A stretch of DNA of 64,000 nucleotides from an uncultured Verrucomicrobiota bacterium (GTDB taxonomy: Bacteria; Verrucomicrobiota; Verrucomicrobiia; Chthoniobacterales; JACTMZ01). Shown one piece after another: positions 46,331 to 55,165 of this stretch (position 1 is its first letter; each line of letters begins with the position of its first letter). Both the position numbers and the translations under genes were made by a program. The notes beneath the pieces were generated by a model. The model did no database searches. It was given only the letters and a program-made list of their open reading frames with translations, and was not told the DNA's origin. The stretch covers positions 216,452 to 280,451 of the forward strand of contig CAJBKE010000052.1 of NCBI GenBank assembly GCA_903953565.1. The letters run 5' to 3'.

Positions 46331-48358
46331 ATGAAAATTCTCGGCAACATCCGCGCGCAAATTCGTCCCGCTTACCTGACCACCTTCAGTGCCGGCGCTT
46401 TGCTTGTTTTTATCCTCCTGCAGATTGTCCCGATGGGGCCGGGCACGGTGACGGTTCTCTTTTATGACCGCAATGGCGCCGCATTGACCGCCTCCCAGAT
46501 TCGGTCCACCTCGAACAACGGCACGATCGGCTACGACAACGACGCGTTGGTCGATCCGGTGACCATGCGGGCCATTTCGAGCGGACCTCTCTTCAGCAGC
46601 GGAAACACGCTGGCTTTCGCCACCACGGGTATTCCCGTGGCGCTGGCGATGAACTGGCCGACCGTGCCCCATGGTTACGGCCTGCTGGTTCTCGACAACG
46701 GCGGTGCGGGGTTCACCTCCTCGGGCACGATCAATTTCACCTACGAGGCGGCCAAGGATGTGAAGCGCCGGCTGGATGCCGCGCTCGCTGCGCGTCCGAA
46801 TTACCTGCGTTCTGCGCAGTTCCAAGACACGTACAATCGTGTGGCGAACCGTCTTTCGGCCATCGGCGTTTTCACCGCGGAAGCGACGAAGGGAAAAGAG
46901 GGACAACTGGCTTTGGATGATTTGGCCGTGGCCTATGATCTGCTACTCAAGGAACACGGGCCGCAGCGTGCGGGGCGGGAGCAGTCGGTGCGGATGCCGT
47001 GGATCGGTTTTACCATCGACACGGTTTCGAACTACCAAGCCAATCTCGATTTGGCCGCGAAGCTGGGCGGACCTTACGCTTGGATCCGGGTCGTCTTCGA
47101 CTACGGGCAGGGGCCTTCGACTTACGCAAGCCTGATCAACTACGCCAAGACCAAAGGGCTCAAGGTCCTCGGACAACCGGTTGATTCCAGTTACGACCGC
47201 AATTACACCCGCGCGCAATACAAGCAACGCTTCACCGATTTCATTGCCGCGTTTCCCCAGATCGATGCTTGGGAAGTCGGCAACGAAGTCAACGGTGAGT
47301 GGCTGAGCAACGACATAGCCGGCAAAATTGCCGACGCGGCTGCGGAGGTCAAAGCACGCGCGCCCGGAAAACCGACCGTGCTGACCCTCTTCTGGCAACT
47401 CAACACCTCCTCCGTGGTCAACTCCATGTTCACTTGGGTGCAGGACAAGCTGCCCGTCTCGACGCGCGATCTCATCGATGTGGTCACCGTCTCGCAATAC
47501 CAAGAGCAGGCGCCGATGGGTGTCTTCTTCGACCAGATGATGTTGCGCGTCCAAGCCGAGTTCCCCAAAGCGAAGATCGCCTTGGGCGAGCTGGGTTACT
47601 GGATCCCCGGACAAACCTATTGGTGGGCCTACAGCCAGAATGATCCGAATGTCACGGCGCGCCATGCTGTGGCTCGCCAATATTACAATGCATCCTTCGA
47701 CTTTCCGAACAGCGTCGGCGGCACATTCTGGTGGAACTTCATTTCCGAGTTCCGCAACGACACCGTCATGCAAGGAATCGTCGCGGAGCTGCGTGACAAT
47801 TTGATTGCGGGCGGCGGGGCCCCTCCCACGCCGACTCCCACAGTCACACCGACGCCCACGGCAACGCCATCACCCACGGCCACGGCAATACCGACCGCCA
47901 CACCTCCTCCGATCGTCGGAGGAAACGTGCGGACCGGCACCTGGGCCGCGCGTGCCGTCATTCCCGCACAGGCGACATACAGCGACCTTTGGCAGAGGCT
48001 CGGGGCGACCGCCAATACGTCCTACACCGCCAGTGTTTGGGTCAAAGGCTCGGGTTCTTTGCAGTTGCAGGTCTGGGGCAATTCCACATGGACTCGCAGC
48101 CTCGCGTCCCTGCGTATCAATGCCACAACGAACTGGACGCGCTACACCACACCGGTCTTCAAGACTGGTAACCGGAGCCGGATTTGGATCTCGTTCGACG
48201 ACTTTTACAGCAACGCCGCGGGAACGATGCATCTCGACGACGTGTTTGTCGGCCCCAGCGGCGGCAGCAACCGCGTGACCAATCCCGGCTTCGAGAGCGG
48301 CGCCACCGGCTGGACCATCACGTCAACCAACGTGTTCCGGATCCTGCAAAACCCCTGA
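46331..48358 (+). CDS. Secreted or membrane-anchored clan-A glycosidase-like protein, paralog 2
   Basis: The protein has 675 aa. Start at 46331 (MKILGNIRA), followed by an N-terminal helix (FSAGALLVFILLQIV). Same architecture as the protein encoded at 23907: unknown N-terminal domain (TVTVLFYDRNG), TIM-barrel hydrolase, Thr/Pro-rich linker (TPTPTVTPTPTATPSPT), and C-terminal CBM-like jelly roll (RVTNPGFESGATGW). The putative catalytic pair is intact: acid/base Glu319 in WEVGNEVNGEW and nucleophile Glu420 in ALGELGYW. Located beside the exopolysaccharide genes, it may process that polymer or a host/environmental glycan. The family number cannot be given from motifs alone. Confidence 0.75.
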   Translation: MKILGNIRAQIRPAYLTTFSAGALLVFILLQIVPMGPGTVTVLFYDRNGAALTASQIRSTSNNGTIGYDNDALVDPVTMRAISSGPLFSSGNTLAFATTGIPVALAMNWPTVPHGYGLLVLDNGGAGFTSSGTINFTYEAAKDVKRRLDAALAARPNYLRSAQFQDTYNRVANRLSAIGVFTAEATKGKEGQLALDDLAVAYDLLLKEHGPQRAGREQSVRMPWIGFTIDTVSNYQANLDLAAKLGGPYAWIRVVFDYGQGPSTYASLINYAKTKGLKVLGQPVDSSYDRNYTRAQYKQRFTDFIAAFPQIDAWEVGNEVNGEWLSNDIAGKIADAAAEVKARAPGKPTVLTLFWQLNTSSVVNSMFTWVQDKLPVSTRDLIDVVTVSQYQEQAPMGVFFDQMMLRVQAEFPKAKIALGELGYWIPGQTYWWAYSQNDPNVTARHAVARQYYNASFDFPNSVGGTFWWNFISEFRNDTVMQGIVAELRDNLIAGGGAPPTPTPTVTPTPTATPSPTATAIPTATPPPIVGGNVRTGTWAARAVIPAQATYSDLWQRLGATANTSYTASVWVKGSGSLQLQVWGNSTWTRSLASLRINATTNWTRYTTPVFKTGNRSRIWISFDDFYSNAAGTMHLDDVFVGPSGGSNRVTNPGFESGATGWTITSTNVFRILQNP

Positions 48359-48486
48359 GCCGGAAGGTGTCGGCCGGCGTGGTTGCGCCGCCCGGTTGTC
48401 CGTTCGATCTCCCAAATTGGCGCGCGAGCTGCGCGTTCCTGCCTTGCGTGTGTGTCCTTGAGGGTGGGCCGGCAAAAAGTGGTGCG

Positions 48487-48552
48487 GGTGGATCGCGCCG
48501 TCCCGGCGCGATACGTCAGGGAGAAGATCGCGATGGGACATCGCGATCCACC
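48487..48552 (+). repeat. Palindromic repeat family A, copy 3 (forward)
   Basis: GGTGGATCGCG and CGCGATCCACC ends, with arm cores CGCGCCGTCCCGGCGCG and CGCGATGGGACATCGCG. This copy is the most perfect, and its loops GTCCC and GGGAC are complementary. Confidence 0.9.
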
Positions 48553-48861
48553 TTCTGTGGGCAGCCATGAAAGCAGTGGAAGACGTATTGCGGCTCTTTG
48601 GCTGTTTGCCTCGGGCGTCCCCCGCGAGAAGTAAGTAGTTCGCGACACAGAGTGCCGTGGCTACAGAAGGTCTTGAACCGCTTTAGACCTCAACCCTCAC
48701 CAGCACATCGTTTCTCCCGAGGATACTTGCCGCAGCATTAACCGAGCGCACCGGCAGGATGATTGACACTCTGGCCCGGGGCCCCGTTCCCAAAATGACG
48801 AAGCGGCGGGATATCCCCGCCGCTTCTCGTTCCGCGTGCGCGCAGCCGCGCCGCTAAGGCA
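48553..48861. other. Non-coding region with terminator-like hairpin
   Basis: No convincing gene. A perfect 11-bp stem (GAAGCGGCGGG and complement) at 48800-48826 stands just downstream of the minus-strand FGE-type gene, and on that strand is followed by TTTT a few bases later, so it is a likely terminator for that gene. The remainder shows nothing recognisable. Confidence 0.6.
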
Positions 48862-49791
48862 TTACCGATCCCGCCGTAGCCGCCAATGCCAGAGTCGTGC
48901 CGCGACGCCGGCCAACAAGATCATCGCCATGGTTGACGGTTCCGGGACACTCGCGACGCGAAGGCCGATGAAATCGCTTTCGTAGAGCGGGGCGTTGATG
49001 TCACGGGAGGAGGAGGCGAGTTGGTCGAACTCGCCGAACCAATCGCCTCCACGCACTGTGCGGTCTTCGCTGCTCGAGTTGTTCAGGCCGTCCCAAGCCG
49101 ATTCCGTCCATTCCGCGGCATTGCCACCCATCCCGCGGTTGCCGTAAGCGGAGAGACCCCCGTTGTTGAAAACTCCCGCCGGTTCGGATTGGCCATCGTA
49201 GACCGCCGTGCCCGCGAGCACGCCCGAAGCAACGGCGGTCGGAGCAGTGTTCTCCTGGGTCGGGTAATCCCAATATCCTGCATTCGTGCGGCCGCCCTGA
49301 TAGTAAGCCGCCTTGTACCATTCGTTTTCCGAAGGAAGGAAATAGAAGGCGTCCTTGTGACGGTAAAGGTTCTCGCCGCCGAGCTGCCATGCGTCTGCGG
49401 ACGACCACAGATTCATACTCCAGCTGTTTCCGTCCCACGAAAGATCGTAGGCCGGGGCAAGCCCGCGGTCGGTGTTGAGGAAGTTGACGAAGGCCGCGGC
49501 CTCGAACCAGTCGATGAAAGCCGTGGGTTGGTCGCCCATCCAAGCGCCGGCAGTGACACCGACGAGACCGGCATTCACGGCGTTTTGCAGCACCGATTCG
49601 CTCACCTCCTCCGTGGACATACGGAAGTTATAAGGCACCGAACCGTATCCGCTGCCGTCCGCCACGTTGCCGGCATCGCCGATCGAGGCAAACTCGAGCA
49701 TGAAGGCGTTTGTTCCGCTGCCGAACTCATCGGCAACACTTCGCGAGAGCGGCGCGAGCAACGCGACCGCCAAGACTACGGGTAGTTTCAT
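48862..49791 (-). CDS. Secreted FGE-sulfatase-domain protein with PEP-CTERM anchor
   Basis: The protein has 309 aa. Signal peptide ...LSRSVA. The FGE/SUMF1-like core has FLPSENEWYKAAYYQGG, GNAAEWTES, TVRGGDW and GLRVAS. The C-terminus VPEPSTMAMILLAGVAARLW followed by HWRLRRDR is a PEP-CTERM sorting signal, normally processed by exosortase when cells make exopolysaccharide. It is therefore probably a surface protein rather than a sulfatase-activating enzyme. It lies 11 bp after the DUF2334 gene on the same strand, so the two are probably co-transcribed. Confidence 0.9.
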   Translation of the reverse strand: MKLPVVLAVALLAPLSRSVADEFGSGTNAFMLEFASIGDAGNVADGSGYGSVPYNFRMSTEEVSESVLQNAVNAGLVGVTAGAWMGDQPTAFIDWFEAAAFVNFLNTDRGLAPAYDLSWDGNSWSMNLWSSADAWQLGGENLYRHKDAFYFLPSENEWYKAAYYQGGRTNAGYWDYPTQENTAPTAVASGVLAGTAVYDGQSEPAGVFNNGGLSAYGNRGMGGNAAEWTESAWDGLNNSSSEDRTVRGGDWFGEFDQLASSSRDINAPLYESDFIGLRVASVPEPSTMAMILLAGVAARLWHWRLRRDR

Positions 49792-49802
49792 GGTTCTTTC
49801 GG

Positions 49803-51398
49803 TTAATCGAGGTTTCCGTTCGCGCGCACGAAGGTGAATCCTTGTGCCTTGAGGCCGTTGACCAGTTCACGCAGGTAATTCGGGTTGATATACCAGTGGA
49901 AGTAGCAGCCCGCCCATGAGTCGCGGACAACCTTGAGGGCCCGGGCGCGTTCGATCAGGTCCGGAGGAAGGCTCGGGGGTTGCAGTTCATACCAACCGAA
50001 CGGATCGATGTAGCCGATGGTTTCCGGAATGCGCTTGAGGCCGTAGATGTCGCGGTAAACGAACGGCGAGTTCAGCTCAACGGCCTGGGTTTTCCCGGTC
50101 GAGTCGTTGGCGAAGAAAATACCGCGGTCGAGCGCGAACGGATAAATGCGGGCGAACTGTTGGTACGCGACCGGCGTGGCGAGGTAATGCGGAGTCAGCC
50201 AGCCGACGGGCGTCAAACCCGCATTCTTGATCTGTCGCTGACCGGTGAGCACGCGGTTGCGAACATTGGTCGCGGTTTGCCCGGGCAAGGCGCCGATGAG
50301 GGTCAGATTGCCCGAGGGGTCGGCAGTGACCCGGTAGAATTCGTAGTCGTCAGCCGTCACGCCATTGTAGGGATTGTCGATCCCGTCGATCTGGTGCGTC
50401 GTGCCGTGCTGCGTGATCTGACCGCCGATGGCCACCAGCTTTTTGATTTCCTCCACGAAGGGTGTGTTCGCCGCGATGTTCATGAACAGCGGTTCGCCGT
50501 CGTTGTAGTAGCCTTTCCAATCGCGATATTGCGGAACGAGGCTGATGGTGAAGGGGATTTGCAATTCCTGGAGCACGGCGCGCAGGGACTGCAGGTAACT
50601 CACCGGCACATCAGGGGAGACGTCTTCGATGCGCAGGACGGCGCGGTGGCGCGGTGTGCGGTTCACGCCGAGCATGTCGTGAAGGACGTCGGCAAAGACT
50701 AGCGATCGGTTGCGGAATTGCGTCGAGATCATCGGCATGTCCGGCACGACCCAGAAATTACCGCTGCGCGTGATGTAGGGCCACGGCTGCCCGGTGCTGT
50801 CGAAGCACTGCCCGTAGACCGTGACTTTGGACGGATCAGTGATTTGCAACCGGCTCAACGCGGGGTCGAACTGGTCTTTGACCAATTGCTGGCTCTTGTA
50901 GTCGACACGGGCGTGGGTGTCGAAAGAGTGCTCCAACAGGCGGAAGCCGAAGCGTTGCTCGAATTCCGGACGCGGCCCGAAGGTCGCCAGATCCCAGGCG
51001 TAGCGCCAGAGGTTCACCCCCATCCAGACGAATGTGTTCGTCGTGGTATCGAGGTCGTTGCGGAACGCTGTCGGCAGGGGGGTCTGGTTCCAGACGGCTC
51101 CGACATAAAAGGTTGCCTTGTGCTTCGCCAGGTCGCCGGCCGTGTAGGAAGAGAAAGGCTTCCGTGTCACCGGCATATTGAAGTGCGAAAGCAGATTCTG
51201 CAGGTGCAGCGAATAGATGTCGCCCAACCAGCCGAACTGACCTTCGTTGTCGTGCAAGACAAGAAGCCCGGTGGGCGCGTTGGTTTGCGCGCGCCCCGGC
51301 AAACCGGTTAGCGCAAAAGCGAAGATTGTCATGATTGCGAGGAAGAACCGCTTCCGCCTCCCGTAATTCCTGTCGATGCTGCCAATGGTCGTTTTCAT
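49803..51398 (-). CDS. DUF2334 family polysaccharide deacetylase-like protein
   Basis: The protein has 531 aa. N-terminal signal (FFLAIMTIFAFALTG...GRAQ). The N-terminal half carries a ThuA/glutamine-amidotransferase-like fold (LLVLHDNEGQFGWLGD). The C-terminal half is a deacetylase-like barrel: HRAVLRIEDVSPDVP, IPFTISLVPQY, ITQHGTTHQI (metal His candidates), and GWLTPHYLA. Compared with the copy at 35041, the catalytic-type motifs are preserved here. It probably acts in the periplasm on the exopolysaccharide. Confidence 0.8.
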   Translation of the reverse strand: MKTTIGSIDRNYGRRKRFFLAIMTIFAFALTGLPGRAQTNAPTGLLVLHDNEGQFGWLGDIYSLHLQNLLSHFNMPVTRKPFSSYTAGDLAKHKATFYVGAVWNQTPLPTAFRNDLDTTTNTFVWMGVNLWRYAWDLATFGPRPEFEQRFGFRLLEHSFDTHARVDYKSQQLVKDQFDPALSRLQITDPSKVTVYGQCFDSTGQPWPYITRSGNFWVVPDMPMISTQFRNRSLVFADVLHDMLGVNRTPRHRAVLRIEDVSPDVPVSYLQSLRAVLQELQIPFTISLVPQYRDWKGYYNDGEPLFMNIAANTPFVEEIKKLVAIGGQITQHGTTHQIDGIDNPYNGVTADDYEFYRVTADPSGNLTLIGALPGQTATNVRNRVLTGQRQIKNAGLTPVGWLTPHYLATPVAYQQFARIYPFALDRGIFFANDSTGKTQAVELNSPFVYRDIYGLKRIPETIGYIDPFGWYELQPPSLPPDLIERARALKVVRDSWAGCYFHWYINPNYLRELVNGLKAQGFTFVRANGNLD

Positions 51399-51478
51399 AC
51401 GCAGTCATCATTCCCGGGCGCGGCGACGCCAACCATGGGGACAATTGCTCTGGGGTCTCCTGCGCAGCTGCGGCGGCT

Positions 51479-52117
51479 TCACTTTGGTGAATCTCGGCGC
51501 CGGCGTTGAGCTTTATCATCGCCTGATCCCTCGCTACGGCGCCGGCCCTGCGAAGCGGGAAATTCGCGGAACAGATCCTTCACCCAGGAAAGGATCGAGG
51601 GCTGGCGGCTCGGCGGCGAGACCTCGCCTCTGACGCTCAGCAGGGACGTGGGATGTGTACGTGCTGCCTCCAGCATTTGTTGTGCCCGCGTGAGGATGTC
51701 GTCAGCACTCTCCTCGGACTCAGGCCCGGTGACGGCGACACCGATGGCCAGGGGGAGAGGGAGCCCGCGGCGTGAAGGGAGAAAAAACGCAGCCTCGCGG
51801 ATGCGTGCCGCGATGTGACTTGCCCCGGCAGCGTGGGTGTCCGGACACACCGCCGCAATTCGTTCGTTCGAAACGCGCAGCACCCAATCGTTGTCCCGCC
51901 CGCAATGCGCCTGAACCGCGCGAAGCAATTCCCTGAACGTGGTCTCCGTATCCGTGCGGTTGCCATTTGTTCCGAATTCTCCGCGTGCAGCCAGCTCGAT
52001 GAGAAACAGGGCCAGGTGCTTGCCCTCCGTGCTGCATCGCATCGCCGCTGCGGCGAGCTTTTCCATCAACACGTGCTGCGCTTCGGCCGATTCATTGATT
52101 GCTATCATGGGCTCCAT
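51479..52117 (-). CDS. Degenerate GGDEF-domain protein
   Basis: The protein has 212 aa; start at 52117 (MEPMIAINESAEA), with ATG 52108 as an alternative. LALFLIELAARGEF, RELLRAVQAHCGRDNDWVLR, ERIAAVCPDTHAAGASHIAA and PLPLAIGVAVTGP follow the order of the GGDEF fold, but the signature loop is VSNER instead of GG(D/E)EF. It cannot be a cyclase by known rules; it may bind c-di-GMP through another site or be structural. It has a basic C-terminal tail and no membrane helix. It lies upstream of the DUF2334 gene on the same strand. Bacillus YdaK is a degenerate GGDEF protein in a comparable operon. Confidence 0.65.
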   Translation of the reverse strand: MEPMIAINESAEAQHVLMEKLAAAAMRCSTEGKHLALFLIELAARGEFGTNGNRTDTETTFRELLRAVQAHCGRDNDWVLRVSNERIAAVCPDTHAAGASHIAARIREAAFFLPSRRGLPLPLAIGVAVTGPESEESADDILTRAQQMLEAARTHPTSLLSVRGEVSPPSRQPSILSWVKDLFREFPASQGRRRSEGSGDDKAQRRRRDSPK

Positions 52118-52259
52118 AGGCGGAGCACCATTGAGTCCGTTCCGGGAGCCCGAGGCTATGGGGCAGAGTGCCCACATCGCGCCGCATCACGCGTGGGGTT
52201 GATGCCTCCCGGCATATCTCCCCATACATAAAGCTCCGGGCTACCCGCACCGTGGCGCG

Positions 52260-53438
52260 GTGAAAATCAGGGGAACCCTTTCTACTTTGATGGTGGTGTT
52301 TGCGCTCGGCGTGGCCACCCATCTTCGGGCGGCGACTTACACTTGGTCCGGCGGATCCGGCGGAGGAGGGGACGCATGGCGGAATGCAAACAATTGGAGT
52401 CCATCGTCGGGACAGGGAGGTCCCGGCACCGGGGACATGGCTGTCTTCAGCACCAAAGGCAGTGCGACCATCGGGATCAACTTCAATGACGGGCGAGGAT
52501 TGGTTGCGCCCATCGGGACGATCTTTCTCTCTGCCGGCGGCAACCGCACGATTTTCAACAGCTCGGGGAATACCGCAGGCACGCTGCGACTCGAATCGCT
52601 GAACGGTCAGTTGCTCATCAATCAAGCGACGAACGCAACGCTCACGCTGTCCAACGGCGCGAGCCAGGCCATGGCCGTCCACTTCGCGGCGGCGGGCACG
52701 ATTCAAGTAACGGCAACGAATTCGTCGATCGTCATCAATAGTGCGATTTCGGGACGGCACGGATTCACCAAAACAGGCGGAGGCCTATTGCGTCTGGAAG
52801 GTGTCAATTCACTCGGCGGACCAGTTACCGTTGCAGGTGGCGAACTTGCTTTGGCGGCAATTAAGGGAGCCTCGCTTGGCGCAGTGACCAGCGTGCGCGT
52901 GCGGAGCGGGGCCGCGCTGCGTTTGGCTACCGCAGAGCAACTCGGATCCGCCACCGGCCTCGATCTCGCCGGAGGCACGTTGCGCGGATCTTCGGGACAG
53001 ACAGCTGTCGTCGAAACGGCGGGGAAACTCACGCTCAGCGCCAGTTCCACAATCGACCTGCAGGCGACGACCATCACCTTCGCCGACAGCAGCTCGGTAG
53101 TCTGGTGCAGCGGCACGGCCCTCACCATCACCAATTGGCGCAGCGTTGCCGATCCGCAGGGTGGACGGATCTACTTCGGTATCGGTGGTTTGACCTCCAC
53201 CCAGCTGGCGCAGGTTTATTTCTCGGATCTTGGGATCCAAGGCGCGCAACTTGCCGGACCGTATGGCGAATTGATGCCGATTCCGGAAGCGCCCGTGGCC
53301 GCCGCAGCGGCTGCCCTGGTCGGATTCATCGTCTGGCGCGAGCGCCGCCCCCTGCTGCGGGCAGTGCAGCAGCGCCTTGCTCCGCGATTCCGCGCCTCTG
53401 CACCGCCAGCAGATAGGCATCGTAGCGCGGGCGGATGA
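52260..53438 (+). CDS. Surface protein with beta-strand repeats and PEP-CTERM-like end
   Basis: The protein has 392 aa from GTG 52260. Signal peptide ...THLRA; the mature part begins ATYTWSGG and continues as Gly/Ser/Thr-rich parallel beta-helix-like repeats (GFTKTGGGLLRLEGVNSLGG, VTVAGGELALA), like autotransporter-associated beta-strand repeat proteins common in Verrucomicrobiota. A C-terminal PIPEAPVAAAAAALVGFIVW followed by basic RERRP resembles a sorting signal with EAP in place of PEP. The last ~35 residues overlap the convergent LapG-like gene. Confidence 0.75.
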   Translation: MKIRGTLSTLMVVFALGVATHLRAATYTWSGGSGGGGDAWRNANNWSPSSGQGGPGTGDMAVFSTKGSATIGINFNDGRGLVAPIGTIFLSAGGNRTIFNSSGNTAGTLRLESLNGQLLINQATNATLTLSNGASQAMAVHFAAAGTIQVTATNSSIVINSAISGRHGFTKTGGGLLRLEGVNSLGGPVTVAGGELALAAIKGASLGAVTSVRVRSGAALRLATAEQLGSATGLDLAGGTLRGSSGQTAVVETAGKLTLSASSTIDLQATTITFADSSSVVWCSGTALTITNWRSVADPQGGRIYFGIGGLTSTQLAQVYFSDLGIQGAQLAGPYGELMPIPEAPVAAAAAALVGFIVWRERRPLLRAVQQRLAPRFRASAPPADRHRSAGG

Positions 53439-54015
53439 ATTGCCACTCCCACCACCACTCCAACTGACTGGCGTGCTGGATTTCGTTGTCCCAATTGTTG
53501 AGCACCAGCCAGTCGTTGCCCTCCGGAACGACGAGCACGGAGTGGGTGATCCGTCCGTAATCCTGCGGCACCATGGCGAGCGCGACGAAGGTGCGAGTGC
53601 GACTGAAGCCGGCCCGGGCCAGGCGGTGCTTTTTGGTCAGGGCATAGTCCTCGCAATCCCCGTAACGAGCGGGGGCAAGGCGCGTAAGCGCGGGTTGATG
53701 GACAGGCGGCTCGGTCACCGCGCGATCGACCACGGCATAATTGAGGACGTCGGACAAATAGCGGATGTCGCGGTTGACCTCGGCATTGATGCGGCGGACG
53801 AGCCGGTGTTCGGCGTTGGAAAGCTCCGGAAAGGTGGTGCGGCGCAAGTGCCGGCTCTGCGTTTCGTTGATCATGCCCTCGTAGGCGGACAGGCTCCCGG
53901 GCGGCTCACGGTAAGGTGCGACTACGGCTTCTTCCATCGGTCCGAGACACGATGTGAGCAAGGCCGCCGCTCCCGCGATCAAGATGGCGCCGTATTCGGC
54001 CGATGTTTTCAGCAC
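53326..54015 (-). CDS. BTLCP (LapG-like) transglutaminase-like cysteine protease family lipoprotein
   Basis: The protein has 229 aa. Lipobox LTSC with Cys23. Catalytic region RYGDCEDYALTKKHRL with Cys121, His158 in RITHSVLVV, and VLNNWDN near 172-177 where LapG has LDN; Asn replaces Asp at that position, though Asp176 is near. LapG-type proteases cleave surface adhesins and are controlled through c-di-GMP-regulated partners. No LapD or large adhesin gene is in the window. Its start and the fasciclin gene are divergent. Confidence 0.8.
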   Translation of the reverse strand: MLKTSAEYGAILIAGAAALLTSCLGPMEEAVVAPYREPPGSLSAYEGMINETQSRHLRRTTFPELSNAEHRLVRRINAEVNRDIRYLSDVLNYAVVDRAVTEPPVHQPALTRLAPARYGDCEDYALTKKHRLARAGFSRTRTFVALAMVPQDYGRITHSVLVVPEGNDWLVLNNWDNEIQHASQLEWWWEWQFIRPRYDAYLLAVQRRGIAEQGAAALPAAGGGARARR

Positions 54016-54080
54016 ATGGTAACCTTAGGAGCGTGGGGAGTCTCCCGCCATGGGGCGCAGGCATACGGGTAAAAGACCCC

Positions 54081-54108
54081 ATTGGCGCGTCCGGCGTGCG
54101 GGCTATTC
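54081..54108 (+). promoter_or_regulatory. Candidate sigma-70 promoter for the fasciclin gene
   Basis: TTGGCG at 54081 and TATTCT at 54103 are separated by 16 bp, 25 bp upstream of the ATG. The match to consensus is moderate. Confidence 0.3.
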
Positions 54109-54133
54109 TTGGTCATTGTCAACACGAGTCATC

Positions 54134-54646
54134 ATGAACCAACACGCTCTTCCACTCCTCGCTCTGGTCGGCGCTTGCACGGCGAGCATCCTTTTCTCCG
54201 AACTTGTCAACGCGCAGCACGCGTCAGTTGCCACCCCTGCCGCCGACATTGTGGCCGTTGCTTCCGGCGACACGGATTTTGCCACATTGGTTTCCGCATT
54301 GCAGGCTGCGGATCTGGTTACGGCTCTCCAAGGTAAAGGACCCTTCACGGTGTTTGCACCGAATAACGCGGCTTTCGCCAAGCTTCCGCCGGGCGCCCTC
54401 GATGATCTGATGAAGCCGGCGAACAAAAAGAAGCTGGTCGATATCTTGAAGAACCACGTTGCACAGGGAAAAATCACGTCCGCAGAGATCAAGTCCGGCC
54501 GCCTCAAGATGCTTAATGGTGAGAAAGTTCAAGTGGTCGTCGACAACGGACAGGTCAACTTCGGCGATGCTCAGGTGCTTCGCGCCGACATCACCGCCTC
54601 CAACGGGGTGATCCACGTCATCGATACTGTGGTTATGCCTGACTGA
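54134..54646 (+). CDS. Secreted fasciclin-domain protein
   Basis: The protein has 170 aa; start at 54134 (MNQHALPLL). Signal peptide ...LVNAQ. A single FAS1 domain: FATLVSALQAADLVTAL, GPFTVFAPNNAAFAKLP (H1 box), and the second conserved box VIHVIDTVVMP. Such proteins mediate adhesion or cell-surface contact. Followed by two strong hairpins. Confidence 0.95.
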   Translation: MNQHALPLLALVGACTASILFSELVNAQHASVATPAADIVAVASGDTDFATLVSALQAADLVTALQGKGPFTVFAPNNAAFAKLPPGALDDLMKPANKKKLVDILKNHVAQGKITSAEIKSGRLKMLNGEKVQVVVDNGQVNFGDAQVLRADITASNGVIHVIDTVVMPD

Positions 54647-54702
54647 ATTTGTGCATGGGCGCGCGGTCAACTTGCATTCGCAAGCCAAACCGCGTTTGCA
54701 CA

Positions 54703-54743
54703 GGGCCATCCCGCGGTGGGGCGGGATGGCCCACCTTTTTTTT
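54703..54743 (+). terminator. Rho-independent terminator after the fasciclin gene
   Basis: A 12-bp perfect stem GGGCCATCCCGC with its complement and a 6-base loop, then ACC and eight T. Confidence 0.9.
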
Positions 54744-54747
54744 GAAA

Positions 54748-54783
54748 GTAGAAGCGATCCCGCGCCTGCGGGATCGCTTCTAC
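54748..54783. repeat. Perfect 16-bp hairpin
   Basis: GTAGAAGCGATCCCGC and its exact complement flank a GCCT loop directly after the terminator. It is longer than a normal terminator stem and may be another dispersed repeat. Confidence 0.7.
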
Positions 54784-54842
54784 ATTTCAGATCAGCACAA
54801 GGCCCCATATGGCGATAAGCGGGGACCGGACACCGTGAATTC

Positions 54843-55136
54843 ATGAAACTTTTGAAGGCAGCGGGGGTGGTGTGGGTTTTGCTCCTCGCGAGCTGCGCGA
54901 CCGTTCCGGTCCAAGGCGAAGCGTTGGAGTGCAATGCATGCCAGACGATGTGGATCCGGCTTTATCCCTCGAGCGGTGCGCCTGGTGTCTACCGCTTGAT
55001 CCACGGGGAGAAGAGCAGGCCGTGCGAGAGCTGTCAGAAGGTGGCCATGGACTGCTTCCAAACCGGGAGGTGTCCACAGAAGTGTTCGGAGTGCGGCGGT
55101 GTGTTAACCGTGCGTCCGGTCAACGTGACACCGTAA
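54843..55136 (+). CDS. Small cysteine-rich lipoprotein
   Basis: The protein has 97 aa. Signal/lipobox VLLLASC with Cys18. The mature part has CNACQ, CESCQ, and GRCPQKCSECGG, giving three CxxC pairs, likely zinc-ribbon or disulfide-linked. Family unknown. A family A repeat begins 30 bp after its stop. Confidence 0.7.
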   Translation: MKLLKAAGVVWVLLLASCATVPVQGEALECNACQTMWIRLYPSSGAPGVYRLIHGEKSRPCESCQKVAMDCFQTGRCPQKCSECGGVLTVRPVNVTP

Positions 55137-55165
55137 CGCCGGCGTTAGGAAGCTTGACGGCCATG

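Noticed and set aside
48359..48861. Small genes in the 500-bp gap
   Set aside because: Open frames here run through the repeat and hairpin and have no plausible start signals.
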